Of a DNA stretch of 64,000 nucleotides, positions 9,396-17,922 are shown one piece after another. Below the pieces are notes generated by a model, which worked only from the letters and a program-made list of their open reading frames with translations, ran no database searches and was not told where the DNA came from. Source of the DNA: Haloarcula pelagica (GTDB taxonomy: Archaea; Halobacteriota; Halobacteria; Halobacteriales; Haloarculaceae); the NCBI RefSeq assembly GCF_030127105.1, contig NZ_CP126161.1:3100001-3164000 (forward strand). The letters are read 5' to 3'. The position numbers and the translations under genes are program-made. Numbering within the stretch: the stretch's first letter is position 1; each line of letters starts with the position of its first letter.

Positions 9396-9826
9396 GTCTT
9401 GTTCGCTCCGAGTTGCTCGCTGACTTCGGCCAGCGAGACGAACCTGATGTTCGACAGTCGGTCCAGCGAGGTGCCGTCGAGAATCTCGCCGTCGTCGTCG
9501 TACGGGTTCCCGACGTAGACACGGACGTTCTCGAAGGCCTCCTGGCCGCGCTGGGTCTTGTGTGGCAGCATCCCGCGGATCGACCGCTTGAGGATGCCGT
9601 CGGGTCGCTTGGGGTAGAAGTACCCGTTGTCGTTCCCGATGTCGACGCGTTTCTTGTACTTCTCGACGATCTGGTTCTCGCGGCCGGTGATGACGGCCTG
9701 CTCGGCGTTGACCACAGCGATGGTCTCGCCGTCCAGGCCCTTCTCGGCGACCTGCGAGGCCACACGGCCCATGATACAGTCACGGGCGTCGACGACGAGG
9801 TCGGCATCGAACTCTGCGACGCTCAT
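9389..9826 (-). CDS. rpl13: 50S ribosomal protein L13
   Basis: Large-subunit protein uL13, 145 residues. Features include the N-terminal [20 protein letters not shown], followed by [12 protein letters not shown] and [15 protein letters not shown], all family hallmarks. Its start overlaps the rpl18e stop and its end overlaps the rps9 start. The order L18e-L13-S9 is conserved in archaea. Confidence 0.97.
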   Translation of the reverse strand: MSVAEFDADLVVDARDCIMGRVASQVAEKGLDGETIAVVNAEQAVITGRENQIVEKYKKRVDIGNDNGYFYPKRPDGILKRSIRGMLPHKTQRGQEAFENVRVYVGNPYDDDGEILDGTSLDRLSNIRFVSLAEVSEQLGANKTW

Positions 9827-10173
9827 CGGATCACCCGGACCTGGGAACCGTCGGGATTGTTTTCGATTGCCTGTTCGAGTGATACAGCCTCTCCAACCTG
9901 GTCGATCTTCTTCTCGGCCGTTCCGGAGAAGTCGACGGCGGCGACGGTGACATCCTTCTGCAGGACACCGGAGCCGAGTACCTTACCGGGCACGACCACG
10001 GTCTCGTCCTCCTGGGCGTACCGCTCGATGCGGCCCAGGTTGACTTCCGCGTGTGTGCGCCGTGGCTTCTGTAGGCGCTCGGCAACGTCGCCCCAGACAG
10101 CGCCGCCCGAGCTGCGGGCGGCGGACTTCAGGTCGGCGATGAGACTACTGAGTCTCGGGTTCGTCTTGCTCAT
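9823..10173 (-). CDS. rpl18e: 50S ribosomal protein L18e
   Basis: Large-subunit protein eL18 (L15 superfamily), 116 residues, starting [19 protein letters not shown]. It includes [43 protein letters not shown]-like family sequence (continuous in the translation). It lies directly downstream of tRNA-Leu, with 24 bases between the tRNA 3' end and its ATG, and is coupled to rpl13. Confidence 0.96.
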   Translation of the reverse strand: MSKTNPRLSSLIADLKSAARSSGGAVWGDVAERLQKPRRTHAEVNLGRIERYAQEDETVVVPGKVLGSGVLQKDVTVAAVDFSGTAEKKIDQVGEAVSLEQAIENNPDGSQVRVIR

Positions 10174-10197
10174 ATGATTCCTCCGTTGTAGGAAAAG

Positions 10198-10282
10198 TGC
10201 AGGGAGCAGGATTTGAACCTGCGGACCCCTACGGGACAGCGCCCTGAACGCTGCGCCGTTGGCCTGACTTGGCTATCCCTGC
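10198..10282 (-). tRNA. tRNA-Leu (anticodon CAG)
   Basis: On the minus strand an 85-base cloverleaf can be drawn. The acceptor stem is GCAGGGA/TCCCTGC with discriminator A. The D arm begins TAGCCAAGTCAGGCC. The anticodon stem is CAGCG/CGCTG around the loop TTCAGGG (anticodon CAG), a long variable arm follows, and the T arm is GGTTCAAATCC. The class II variable arm fits leucine. There is no encoded CCA and no intron. It lies between rpoD and rpl18e inside the ribosomal operon. Confidence 0.97.
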
Positions 10283-10310
10283 TCGCATCAGTTCGTTTTG
10301 CGTGCCCCGT

Positions 10311-10316
10311 AAAACC
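10311..10316 (-). promoter_or_regulatory. Possible TATA box for tRNA-Leu/L18e
   Basis: TTTTAC on the minus strand lies about 30 bases before the 5' end of tRNA-Leu, in the roughly 100-base gap after rpoD. This could give the tRNA and the genes after it their own promoter, independent of read-through from S13. The match to the haloarchaeal consensus is only partial. Confidence 0.4.
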
Positions 10317-10385
10317 CCTTTCGGTCCTCGCGCTTCGGGGGCGTGCGGTCATCGGTGTCGAAGGGGTAGTTCGGGGCATCGTTCG

Positions 10386-11165
10386 TTACAGTTGGACTGC
10401 GTCTTTCAGTTCGGTCGCGCGGTCGCGGATCGTCTCGACACCGCGGACGACCAGGTCGTCCGCCGTGAGCGAGCCGTCCGTCTCGACGTGGAACACGAAC
10501 GCGTTCTCGACATCGGTCACCTCGACTTCCTTGCCGGGGTACCGCTTCGAGAGGTCGTTGTCGAACGTCTCGGTCGCGACCAGTTCGCCGTTCGTGGCGT
10601 CGCCGACGGCGTGTTCGGCCGCCTGTTCCTCGATGACGCCACGCAGGATGTTCGGTTCGTCGTCCTCGAACTCGCTTTTGTCCCCGACGACCTCGACCTG
10701 CTGGAGGTGTCGGTAGCCGACGGCGACGCCGCCCTGGTGTTTGGCGTGCTCTTTCCCGGTGTCGAGGACGGCGTCGGCCTCGACTTCGAGGCGCTGGCCG
10801 TCCTTCAGATCGATGATCGGGATGTTGTCGTCGGCGGGTTCGACCAGCGGGTCGCTGGACACGAGGTCGCCCGAGTAGGCGGTCCCGGGTCCATCGACGG
10901 CGACCGATAGCGTGACCTCCTCGCCGCGTTCGAAGTCGTCGATGTCCGTGGTCAACGGGATCAGCCCGAGCCGGAGCCCGATCTGCTCGTTGAACATCAC
11001 GCTCGTGTTCTCGATCACCCGGACGGTGTCGATGCTGAACGTGGGAACGTCGGCGACCATCGCACGGCGGATGCCGTTGGCAAAGGCCGGCGTGATACCG
11101 CGGACCAGGAATCGTGATTCCCGTTCACCGCGGTCGACGAACTCAACCTCGTAATCCTGTGTCAT
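10386..11165 (-). CDS. rpoD: DNA-directed RNA polymerase subunit D (Rpb3-like)
   Basis: This 259-residue protein starts [20 protein letters not shown] and shows the alpha/Rpb3 motif [25 protein letters not shown] and the dimerisation end [15 protein letters not shown]. RpoD pairs with RpoL and RpoN to start RNA polymerase assembly. The whole protein contains no cysteine, so the Fe-S cluster domain of some archaeal RpoD proteins cannot be metallated here; the corresponding insert remains but is cysteine-free. It follows rps11 in the conserved S13-S4-S11-RpoD order. It is not a bacterial-type sigma factor despite the shared symbol. Confidence 0.96.
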   Translation of the reverse strand: MTQDYEVEFVDRGERESRFLVRGITPAFANGIRRAMVADVPTFSIDTVRVIENTSVMFNEQIGLRLGLIPLTTDIDDFERGEEVTLSVAVDGPGTAYSGDLVSSDPLVEPADDNIPIIDLKDGQRLEVEADAVLDTGKEHAKHQGGVAVGYRHLQQVEVVGDKSEFEDDEPNILRGVIEEQAAEHAVGDATNGELVATETFDNDLSKRYPGKEVEVTDVENAFVFHVETDGSLTADDLVVRGVETIRDRATELKDAVQL

Positions 11166-11168
11166 TGG

Positions 11169-11558
11169 TTAGAACCCGGAGTTCTTGGGCGCGCGCGTGC
11201 CGTCGTGTGGCGTCGGCGTGACATCCTCGATGCGGCCGATCTCCAGCCCGGCGCGAGCCAGGGCACGGATCGTCGCCTGTGCGCCCGGCCCGGGGGAGGT
11301 CTGCTGGTTCCCACCGGGGCCACGGACGCGGACGTGGACCTCCTCGACACCGCGGTCGAGGGCCTTCTCTGCGACGACTTCCGCCATCTGCATCGCGGCG
11401 TAGGGCGAAGCCTCGTCGCGGTTCTGCTTGACGACCGTCCCGCCGGAACTCTTCGCGAGCGTCTCCGCGCCGGTCTGGTCGGTGATCGTGATGATCGTGT
11501 TGTTGAACGATGCGTGGACGTGGGCGATACCCGTGATGCCGTCTTTCTCTTCGCTCAT
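11169..11558 (-). CDS. rps11: 30S ribosomal protein S11
   Basis: Small-subunit protein uS11, 129 residues. It contains [21 protein letters not shown], then the [14 protein letters not shown] and [11 protein letters not shown] segments, and ends [18 protein letters not shown], all typical of S11, which binds the 16S rRNA platform. Its ATG overlaps the rps4 stop; rpoD follows 3 bases later. Confidence 0.97.
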   Translation of the reverse strand: MSEEKDGITGIAHVHASFNNTIITITDQTGAETLAKSSGGTVVKQNRDEASPYAAMQMAEVVAEKALDRGVEEVHVRVRGPGGNQQTSPGPGAQATIRALARAGLEIGRIEDVTPTPHDGTRAPKNSGF

Positions 11559-12070
11559 TCTTGTGCCTCCGCGCGCTCAGGGTGCAGTTCGTCCGCGAGC
11601 GAGCTGTTCTCGTCGAAACCGAGCGTGCTCTCGACGCCGGCCTCGACCTTCATCGACGGACGGGTCACGCGCTGGCCGTCCAGCGTGATGTGGCCGTGGA
11701 CGATGAACTGCCGTGCCTGCTCGGGCGTGTTCGCGTAGCCCTTGCGGTAGACGACCGTCTGGAGTCGTCGTTCGAGCACGTCCGTGACATCCAGCGACAG
11801 GACATCGTCGAGCGTGTCCTGTTCGTTGAGCGTCCCGTAGCGCTTGAGCCGGGCGAGGAACTCCTCGGCCTCGGTGTCGTGCTCGCCGGCGCTGCCCAGC
11901 AGTTTCCGGGCCTCGCGGCGGTACCCACGGAGCTCGGACTGTGCGCGCCAGAGCTCCTCTTTGTTCTTCAGCCCGTAGCGGCTGAGGAGGTTCGCCTCGT
12001 CGGCGATACGCTCGCCCTGGAACGGGTGGTTGGGCGTCTCGTAGAACTTCGTGTTCGATCCGAGCGCCAT
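11555..12070 (-). CDS. rps4: 30S ribosomal protein S4
   Basis: Small-subunit protein uS4 in its archaeal form, 171 residues. It begins [20 protein letters not shown] and carries an S4 RNA-binding domain toward the C-terminus ([31 protein letters not shown]). The S13 stop TAA and the S4 ATG share one base (TAATG), so the two are translated in tandem. Confidence 0.97.
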   Translation of the reverse strand: MALGSNTKFYETPNHPFQGERIADEANLLSRYGLKNKEELWRAQSELRGYRREARKLLGSAGEHDTEAEEFLARLKRYGTLNEQDTLDDVLSLDVTDVLERRLQTVVYRKGYANTPEQARQFIVHGHITLDGQRVTRPSMKVEAGVESTLGFDENSSLADELHPERAEAQE

Positions 12071-12594
12071 TATTCGTCACCCTCCTCGCCGGCTTCGGCC
12101 TGTTCTTCCTTGATCGCCTCGACGTTGACACCGATGGTGCCCTCGGTACGCCCCGTGGACTTGGTCCGCTGGCCGCGAACCTTCTGGCCGCGCTGGTGGC
12201 GGATGCCACGGTAGGAGTCGATCATCTTCATGCGGTTGATGTCCTGACGGCGGGTGAGGTTGAGGTCGTTCCCGGTCTCGTGGGTCGTCTCACCGGTGAA
12301 GTAGTCCTTCTGGTGGTTGGTCATCCACTCGGGGACCTCGTCGGCGAAGCTCTCGACGTGTTCGACAACAGTGTCGATAACGTCGTCGTCGAGCTTGCCG
12401 AAGACCGCCCGCCGGTCGACCTCTGCCCGTTGGGCGATGAGGCGAGCGGCACGCGTCCCGATGCCGTTCAGTTCTGTCAGTGCTCGTTCGACGGACTTGG
12501 TGCCGTCGAGGTCGGTCTGTCCGATACGGACGAAGTAGCGGATGTCCTCTTCTTCCTCATCCGCCTCGTCCGGGTTGGGGTCTTCTGCACTCAT
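12070..12594 (-). CDS. rps13: 30S ribosomal protein S13
   Basis: Small-subunit protein uS13, 174 residues. After an acidic N-terminus ([20 protein letters not shown]) comes [18 protein letters not shown] and [14 protein letters not shown], the helix-two-turn-helix core, and then the basic [20 protein letters not shown] tail that contacts tRNA. It is the first protein gene of the operon, about 25 bases after tRNA-Ser. Confidence 0.97.
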   Translation of the reverse strand: MSAEDPNPDEADEEEEDIRYFVRIGQTDLDGTKSVERALTELNGIGTRAARLIAQRAEVDRRAVFGKLDDDVIDTVVEHVESFADEVPEWMTNHQKDYFTGETTHETGNDLNLTRRQDINRMKMIDSYRGIRHQRGQKVRGQRTKSTGRTEGTIGVNVEAIKEEQAEAGEEGDE

Positions 12595-12619
12595 ATGTGG
12601 GTAGTCGGTTAGGGGTGAG

Positions 12620-12704
12620 CGTCGTGGCTGGGATTCGAACCCAGGAGGCTGTACGCCACAGAGTTAGCAACCCTGCGCCTTGGGCCAGGCTTGGCTACCA
12701 CGAC
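12620..12704 (-). tRNA. tRNA-Ser (anticodon GCT)
   Basis: On the minus strand this is an 85-base class II tRNA. The acceptor stem is GTCGTGG/CCACGAC with discriminator G, usual for serine. The anticodon stem CAGGG/CTCTG encloses loop TTGCTAA (anticodon GCT, reading AGC/AGT). There is a long variable arm and T loop GGTTCGAATCC. It precedes rps13 and may be cut from the same transcript, mirroring the tRNA-Leu further along the operon. Confidence 0.97.
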
Positions 12705-12790
12705 ACGCTTGTCTGAGACTCGCGCCCGCAGCACGCGGACTCGGGAGCCGGTCCCCCTACACGAGTGTATCCCAGACTATTCCGGGGTTG

Positions 12791-12798
12791 TATTTAAA
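12791..12798 (-). promoter_or_regulatory. TATA box for tRNA-Ser/ribosomal operon
   Basis: On the minus strand the sequence reads TTTAAATA, an excellent haloarchaeal TATA box in otherwise GC-rich DNA. A start about 25-27 bases downstream would fall near 12768, leaving a leader of some 60 bases before tRNA-Ser. TTTAAA is palindromic, so it could also serve the small plus-strand gene at 12890, though the spacing there is long. Confidence 0.6.
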
Positions 12799-12889
12799 CG
12801 CAACGGAAGGGAGTTCCCGCGTGAGAGCGGGGCACAGCGCCGTGTGGCTGTGTCACAACACTCACCCGTCCGGAGCACGCCCCCTGACT

Positions 12890-13189
12890 ATGGAGCGGCG
12901 AGCACTGTCCGACGGTGGAACCGCTGTCGACCCGAGGGACCGTGATGCGCTCTCCGAACACCTCCGGCGGTTCGCTGGCGACGGGGAGGTGGACGAAGCT
13001 GGCGACGGGACGCTCCGTGTACGCTTTGGCCGCTCGACGTTCGTCGCCGTCGCGCCCGATGGAACCGTGACCACGGGGATGCCTCTCCACGGGTTCGACG
13101 GGACGGCAGAACGGTTGGTGTTCGACCACGACGCCGGTGAACTCCACGTCGCGGCCGACGGCGTCAGTTACACTTTTCGCCGGCCCTGA
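12890..13189 (+). CDS. Small conserved-type hypothetical protein
   Basis: This 99-residue acidic protein starts MERRALSDGGTAVDPRDRDA and has no membrane segment, signal or metal motif. The middle reads as short beta strands (GTLRVRFGRSTFVAVAPDG, RLVFDHDAGELHVAADG), suggesting a small beta-rich domain. I chose the ATG at 12890 because translation upstream of it loses haloarchaeal character. It lies alone between the ribosomal operon promoter and moaA, convergent with moaA (1-base gap). No function is recognised. Confidence 0.65.
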   Translation: MERRALSDGGTAVDPRDRDALSEHLRRFAGDGEVDEAGDGTLRVRFGRSTFVAVAPDGTVTTGMPLHGFDGTAERLVFDHDAGELHVAADGVSYTFRRP

Positions 13190-13190
13190 C

Positions 13191-14201
13191 TCAGTCGTCG
13201 TCGGACGCCGGGGCCGGGTCGACGGCAGGGCCGCGATCGAGGTACTCCTCGTTGAGGACCCACTCGCCGTCCTCCTCGATCATGTACTCGCCGTAGTACG
13301 GGACCCGGTTGGCGACGGTCTGGCGGAACGTCTCGCGGATCTCCGACCGCGTCATCTCGCCCATCGGCCGCAGGTCGTCGGTGCGGTTGAGACAGCCCTT
13401 CAGCTTCCCGTCGTGTGTCACGCGCACGCGATGGCAGTTGTCACAGAAGGTCGAGTTCTCTACGGGGTCGACGATCTCGACCATCCCCTCGCCGTTCCCG
13501 TCGCCGCTGACCCAGTAGCGCTTTCGGTCGTGCATCTCTCGAACCTCGACCCGGTGGGCCTGGTCGGCGAGCCAGTCGTGGACCCGCTGGATGTCGATGG
13601 CCCACTCCGGGCGGCCGACCAGTTCCGGCATGTACTCGATCAACTGCAGTCGGAGGCCGTCGTGTTCGGCCACGTGATCGACCATCTCGGGGACGTAGCC
13701 GGCCGTGGGTTCGAAGACGACCATGTTCAGCTTCACCGGGTCGAGCCCGGCAGCCAGCGCCGCCTCGACGCCCTCGATCACCCGGTCGTAGGCACCACTC
13801 TGTGTGATCTCCGCGAACGCTTCCGGGTCGATCGCGTCCTGTGAGACGTTGACCCGTTCCAGGCCGGCCTCGACCAGCCCGCGTGCGCGCCCCGGGAGGA
13901 AGGTCCCGTTGGTAGTCAGCGACACCTCCATTCCGTCGGGCGTCCGGCGAATGATCTCTTCGAGGTCGTCCCGGAGCATCGGCTCGCCGCCGGTGAACTT
14001 CACCGCCTCGATGTCGAACTCCCGGGCGACCTCCAGAAAGCGGACCACGTCGTCGGTGTCCATCTCGTCGTCCTGTGGCTCCATCGGGCCGCGGGTGTCG
14101 CCCAGTCCCTCGTTGTGACAGTAGACACAGTCGAAGTTACACCGGTCGGTCAGTGACACCCGGACCTGCGAGACCTCGCGACCGTGGTCGTCCTCCAGCA
14201 C
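13191..14201 (-). CDS. moaA: GTP 3',8-cyclase MoaA (molybdenum cofactor)
   Basis: This radical-SAM enzyme makes the first molybdopterin intermediate from GTP. The N-terminal cluster motif CNFDCVYC (Cys 21, 25 and 28 from the chosen start) binds SAM, and the C-terminal FCDNCHRVR plus KGC segment supplies the second 4Fe-4S cluster. TGGEPM is the SAM GGE motif. I chose the GTG that gives [20 protein letters not shown] because a TATA box lies about 27 bases before it; the longer open frame would begin at a GTG only four bases from that box. Length about 336 residues. Confidence 0.93.
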   Translation of the reverse strand: MLEDDHGREVSQVRVSLTDRCNFDCVYCHNEGLGDTRGPMEPQDDEMDTDDVVRFLEVAREFDIEAVKFTGGEPMLRDDLEEIIRRTPDGMEVSLTTNGTFLPGRARGLVEAGLERVNVSQDAIDPEAFAEITQSGAYDRVIEGVEAALAAGLDPVKLNMVVFEPTAGYVPEMVDHVAEHDGLRLQLIEYMPELVGRPEWAIDIQRVHDWLADQAHRVEVREMHDRKRYWVSGDGNGEGMVEIVDPVENSTFCDNCHRVRVTHDGKLKGCLNRTDDLRPMGEMTRSEIRETFRQTVANRVPYYGEYMIEEDGEWVLNEEYLDRGPAVDPAPASDDD

Positions 14202-14225
14202 GTCTCGCACTTGTGGAGCCACCAG

Positions 14226-14231
14226 TATAAA
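14226..14231 (-). promoter_or_regulatory. TATA box of moaA (decides its start)
   Basis: TTTATA on the minus strand is centred about 27 bases upstream of the GTG at 14201, which predicts a leaderless transcript. It lies too close to the GTG at 14222 for that codon to be the start. Confidence 0.65.
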
Positions 14232-14310
14232 TCAGCGGTCCAGTGCCAGTATTTGGGACCGCTCGTCGGGTGACACAATCCTTATCGGCGCTGCGGGGCC
14301 TACTCGAAGC

Positions 14311-15372
14311 ATGGACGACTCCGACGTACGCGACCGTCTCCGCTCGGTCGAAGACGCCGACCTCGGGGACGATATCGTCTCGCTTGGCCTCGTCAACAGC
14401 ATCGAGGTGACAGACGGCGAGATACGGATCGATCTCGCGCTGGGTGCGCCCTATTCGCCGGCCGAGACGGCGATGGCGAACGAGGTCCGTGAAGCGCTCG
14501 CCGACACCGACTACGACATCGACCTCTCGGCGAGCGTCGACCGTGGCGTCCCGGCCGACGAGGACCCGCTCCCGAACGTCAAGAACGTCATCGCCGTGGC
14601 CTCCGGGAAAGGCGGTGTCGGTAAATCGACTGTCGCGGTGAACCTCGCGGCCGGCCTCTCGCGGCTCGGCGCCCGCGTGGGCCTGTTCGACGCCGACGTG
14701 TACGGTCCGAACGTCCCGCGGATGCTAGACGCCGACGAGTCGCCGCGAGCCACCGACGACGAACAGATCATCCCCGTCGAGAAACACGGGATGAAACTGA
14801 TGAGCATGGACTTCCTCGTCGGCAAGGACGACCCGGTGATCTTCCGCGGGCCGATGGTCGACAACGTCCTCACCCAGCTCTGGGAAGACGTGGTCTGGGG
14901 TGGCCTCGATTACATGGTCGTGGATCTCCCGCCCGGCACTGGCGACACGCAACTGACGATGCTCCAGCAGGTCCCCGTCTCCGGCGCGGTCATCGTGACG
15001 ACGCCACAGGAGGTCGCGCTCGACGACGCCCGCAAGGGACTGCGGATGTTCGGCCGTCACGAGACGCCCGTGCTGGGGATCGTCGAGAACATGTCGACGT
15101 TCCGCTGTCCCGACTGTGGCGGCGACCACGACATCTTCGGGAGCGGCGGCGGCCGCGAGTTCGCCGAGGAGACCGACATGCCGTTCCTGGGCGAGATTCC
15201 GCTGGACCCGAGTGTCCGCGAGGGCGGTGACAGCGGCCAGCCGCTCGTTCTGGACGAAGACAGCGACACCGGCGACGCGTTCCGGCAGATCACGGCGCGA
15301 ACGGCGGACATGCAGGGGATCATCCACCGAAAGCGCCAGGCCGACGCACAGCTGACCGAACCGGAGCAGTAG
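14311..15372 (+). CDS. Mrp/ApbC-type Fe-S cluster carrier P-loop ATPase
   Basis: This 353-residue protein has an N-terminal MIP18/DUF59 domain (residues about 1-85), then a deviant Walker A GKGGVGKST at 99-107, the FDADVYGPNVPRML segment, and DLPPGTGD. The CPDC pair at residues 266-269 bridges a 4Fe-4S cluster in a homodimer. The family carries and inserts Fe-S clusters into apoproteins in the cytoplasm. Its divergent neighbour moaA is itself an Fe-S enzyme, so co-location is sensible. A CTTATC-like element lies about 30 bases before the ATG. Confidence 0.93.
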   Translation: MDDSDVRDRLRSVEDADLGDDIVSLGLVNSIEVTDGEIRIDLALGAPYSPAETAMANEVREALADTDYDIDLSASVDRGVPADEDPLPNVKNVIAVASGKGGVGKSTVAVNLAAGLSRLGARVGLFDADVYGPNVPRMLDADESPRATDDEQIIPVEKHGMKLMSMDFLVGKDDPVIFRGPMVDNVLTQLWEDVVWGGLDYMVVDLPPGTGDTQLTMLQQVPVSGAVIVTTPQEVALDDARKGLRMFGRHETPVLGIVENMSTFRCPDCGGDHDIFGSGGGREFAEETDMPFLGEIPLDPSVREGGDSGQPLVLDEDSDTGDAFRQITARTADMQGIIHRKRQADAQLTEPEQ

Positions 15373-15392
15373 CACGGAGAACAGAGAGACGG

Positions 15393-15584
15393 TTACGCTT
15401 CGACGGCGGTGTTCTGCTTGCGGGTGACGTAGCCTGCGATGCGGTTGCGGACGCCTTTCGATTCGATGTTGGTCAGTTCCTCGACGACATCCTTGTTGTG
15501 TTCGAAGTCGGCGCCGAACGCGTCGGGGTATCGCTCCATCAGGAGTCGCCCTGTCTTCTTGACGTAGGCGGGTTTGATTGCCAT
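15393..15584 (-). CDS. rps17e: 30S ribosomal protein S17e
   Basis: This small-subunit protein eS17 has 63 residues and starts [20 protein letters not shown]. The nine codons upstream of this ATG (MSPTWQSTL) are not part of the family, so the internal ATG is used. It contains [20 protein letters not shown] and a basic end. It is monocistronic, convergent with the Mrp gene, and preceded by a T-rich TATA-like element at the right distance for a leaderless message. Confidence 0.95.
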   Translation of the reverse strand: MAIKPAYVKKTGRLLMERYPDAFGADFEHNKDVVEELTNIESKGVRNRIAGYVTRKQNTAVEA

Positions 15585-15609
15585 GAGCGTTGATTGCCAG
15601 GTGGGACTC

Positions 15610-15614
15610 AAAAA
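15610..15614 (-). promoter_or_regulatory. TATA-like element of rps17e
   Basis: A TTTTT run on the minus strand lies about 28 bases before the ATG at 15584, the spacing expected for a leaderless haloarchaeal promoter. The sequence match to a TATA box is weak; position is the main evidence. Confidence 0.4.
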
Positions 15615-15752
15615 GGGTTCGAATCACGGCCCCACGCGCGAAGCTTTATCACCCAGGTCGGGACCAGGGCCGCCGTGTCCTGACGAGCGAAGCCGGCGTG
15701 TCCCGCGGGAGCGTGAGACACCACGTCGGCCACAGCACGTCTCACCTGCTCG

Positions 15753-16346
15753 CTACCACTCGGCGTCGACAAGCTCCCCGATCCGCTCGAAGGCCGCTCG
15801 CTCGCGTTCGCTCCCGGCGGTTTCGACGACGGATTCGAAGTACGCCAGCCGATCCAGCAGTTGCTCCCGATCGTAACTGCTGACATCCAACCGCGAGGCC
15901 GCCACGGTCGCCTCGACGACGGCGGCGTGGCCCCGGTTCGTCGTCGGCACCACGCGTCGCTCGACAGCCGACTCGACGGGGTGGAGCGCCCAGTCGACCC
16001 ACCGTGTGTCCCCCTCGTTGCCGCCGTCGAGCCGTTCGACAGTCACACGGACCCACGCGTCGGTGCTGTCGACGATCGGCTCCGCCTGCTCGCGGATCGA
16101 CAGCGCCGCCTCCGCGAAGTCGACCGGGTCGCGCGTGAACTGGACGTAGCCCGTGCCACGCTCGCGGAAGTTCCGCCAGGTTCGGGTCCGGCCCCAGGTC
16201 GTCGCCGTCGCGGGACCGTCCCCGTCGGGCGCGTGGACGCCCAGCGCCGCGAGGTTCCACAGGTCGTTCGGCCCCTCGGTCGTCACGACAGTCTCGGTGA
16301 CACCGGCGAGCGCGACCGGCCAGCCGTCGGTTCGCTCTCCGCTCAC
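15753..16346 (-). CDS. DUF447 family protein (probable flavin-binding)
   Basis: The protein has 197 residues, starting from a GTG that overlaps the stop of the preceding gene (GTGA). It reads MSGERTDGWPVALAGVTETVVTT, with NLAALGVH and then TTWGRTRTWRNF and VQFTRDPVDFAEAAL, features I associate with DUF447, a split-barrel flavin-reductase-like family found in methanogens and haloarchaea. The ATG-started longer frame upstream is Arg-rich shadow sequence. It is last in a tightly overlapping group with the CitG-like, Dus-like and CofD genes. The role is unknown; a flavin or F420-linked function is inferred from fold and context. Confidence 0.75.
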   Translation of the reverse strand: MSGERTDGWPVALAGVTETVVTTEGPNDLWNLAALGVHAPDGDGPATATTWGRTRTWRNFRERGTGYVQFTRDPVDFAEAALSIREQAEPIVDSTDAWVRVTVERLDGGNEGDTRWVDWALHPVESAVERRVVPTTNRGHAAVVEATVAASRLDVSSYDREQLLDRLAYFESVVETAGSERERAAFERIGELVDAEW

Positions 16347-17182
16347 ACCTCGACCCCCCGACGGAGTGCCACGAACAGCGCGCCGGCGACCAGGTCGGCC
16401 GTCGTCCCGGGGTTGATCCCGCGGTCGACGAGTTCGTCGGCCAGTTCGGCCGCGTCCGCTTCGCCGTCGAGCACGGCCTGTGCACGTCGCTGGACCATCT
16501 CCGCCGTCTCGCGGTCCGACCGCTTCACGACGAAGGTGTCCGGCTCCCCGGCCAGCAGTTCGAGAAACACCGCGGCGCCCCTGTCCGGGACAGGTCCGTC
16601 GCCGTCGACGATCCGTTCGGCTGCACCGAACACTCGCTCGAAGCCGCCGACCCACTCGGCCGCGACGCCGTCGACTTCGGCGCTCCGGTCCATCACGTCG
16701 CACAGCGTCAGTGCGCGCTCCTCGATGGCGGGTACCGCGTCGGCACCGCGTCTGACATCTAGCGGCTCCAGGCCCGAAGGCGGGTCATCGACAGCCACGT
16801 CGACGTGTTCGAACGCTCGGTAGAAGTCCGCCGCGTCCGCGACGGTCGTCCTTTTCACGACCTCGTCCACACCGGCAGGCGTCAGGGCGTCGTCGTGAGC
16901 GGCCGCGACCAGCGGCGCGAGGAGCAACAGTGCCCCGAACTGCGTGTTGCCGGCGGACTGCTGTGCCATCCCGGCGACGGCTCGCTCGAAGACACGGCCG
17001 ACTCGCTCGCCGTCGGCAGCGCGTTCCAGGCCCGGACGCGCTCCGACGGCACCGGCCATGAAGTGCTCGAACCGGAGGTCGTCGTGATCGTGTGTGCGGT
17101 CGACGTTGCCCGGCTTCGGCGTCCCAGTCACCTCCAGCAAGAGCGCGAGTTCTGCGTCCTGTGCGATCGAGCGACCGGTCAT
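16343..17182 (-). CDS. Triphosphoribosyl-dephospho-CoA synthase (CitG)-like protein
   Basis: This 279-residue alpha-helical protein opens MTGRSIAQDAELALLLEVTG, followed by PKPGNVDRTHDHDD, the CitG/MdcB signature TPKPG(N/L)VD. It also has QQSAGNTQFGALLLLAPLV, matching the conserved N-(T/x)-x-x-G-x-(L/I) segment. In bacteria CitG makes the citrate lyase prosthetic group from ATP and dephospho-CoA. No citrate lyase or malonate decarboxylase gene is visible here, so the archaeal protein probably does related nucleotide chemistry. It overlaps the Dus-like gene at its start and the DUF447 gene at its end. Confidence 0.82.
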   Translation of the reverse strand: MTGRSIAQDAELALLLEVTGTPKPGNVDRTHDHDDLRFEHFMAGAVGARPGLERAADGERVGRVFERAVAGMAQQSAGNTQFGALLLLAPLVAAAHDDALTPAGVDEVVKRTTVADAADFYRAFEHVDVAVDDPPSGLEPLDVRRGADAVPAIEERALTLCDVMDRSAEVDGVAAEWVGGFERVFGAAERIVDGDGPVPDRGAAVFLELLAGEPDTFVVKRSDRETAEMVQRRAQAVLDGEADAAELADELVDRGINPGTTADLVAGALFVALRRGVEV

Positions 17183-17922
17183 CTTGCCACCTCTCGACGC
17201 TCCGTCTCGACGGCTTCGCGGACGGCACGCAACACGTCGCGGTCGTCGCTGGCCCGGCCGACGCTGACGGCGTCGGCGCCGTAGTCGAGGTACTCCCGGA
17301 CGCTCTCCCGTCCGCGCACGCCATTGTTGGCGATCACGAACAGGTCCGTTGTGTTCGAGAGCCGCTCGACAACTCGCTCCGAATCCATCGCGTCGACGTG
17401 GAGGATATCACCACCAGCCTGTTCGACCGTCTCGGCCACCGAGACGAGATCGACTCCCTCGACCTCGGCACGGACCTTCACAGAGACGTTTGCCCCGGTC
17501 CCGTGGGCCGCCGAGACATGCTCGGCGAGCCGGTCGCTGTCCCGCAGCAACGACTCTCCCGCCCCGGCCCGACACATCTCGGTCTGCCGACAGTGGGCGT
17601 TCAGTTCGAGGATCGTGCCGTGGTCGTGACAGACGGTCCCGATACGACGGATCGGCTCCGTCGTCGCGCTTCGGACGTTGATCCCCGGTTGGAGCGGTGC
17701 GGTTTCGAGCGCTCCGAGCTGTTCGTCGACGAACCCGACTGGATCGGCGGGGAGGAACTCGCACCGGTCGCGTTCGACCAGCCGGCGGGCAGCGTCCCGC
17801 GTCGCGTCGTCGAGCGCGATCCCACCGAGGAACGCACAGCCGACGTGCTCGGCGACGGCCCGGGCCCAGGCCGCGTCCGATTCCCCGCTCAGACTCGCCA
17901 GCGCGACGCGTGGTTCGAACAT
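17179..17922 (-). CDS. tRNA-dihydrouridine synthase-like TIM-barrel protein
   Basis: The protein has 247 residues from [20 protein letters not shown]. The barrel shows ELNAHCRQTEMCRAGAG (the N-x-x-C-R-x region of Dus enzymes, with conserved Cys), VSVKVRAEVEG, ILHVDAMDS, LFVIANNGV and ADAVSVGRAS, a standard FMN-phosphate-binding end. The closest type I know is the archaeal Dus-like family (MJ0144-like), which is shorter than true Dus and lacks its C-terminal helical RNA-binding domain. The long frame upstream of this ATG is the antisense of cofD. The ATG shares one base with the cofD stop. The substrate may be tRNA or a small molecule. Confidence 0.8.
   Translation of the reverse strand: MFEPRVALASLSGESDAAWARAVAEHVGCAFLGGIALDDATRDAARRLVERDRCEFLPADPVGFVDEQLGALETAPLQPGINVRSATTEPIRRIGTVCHDHGTILELNAHCRQTEMCRAGAGESLLRDSDRLAEHVSAAHGTGANVSVKVRAEVEGVDLVSVAETVEQAGGDILHVDAMDSERVVERLSNTTDLFVIANNGVRGRESVREYLDYGADAVSVGRASDDRDVLRAVREAVETERREVAR

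Noticed and set aside
15606-15640. A tRNA T-arm-like GGGTTCGAATC next to rps17e
   Set aside because: The flanking bases cannot form a T stem, and no acceptor, D or anticodon arm can be drawn around it.
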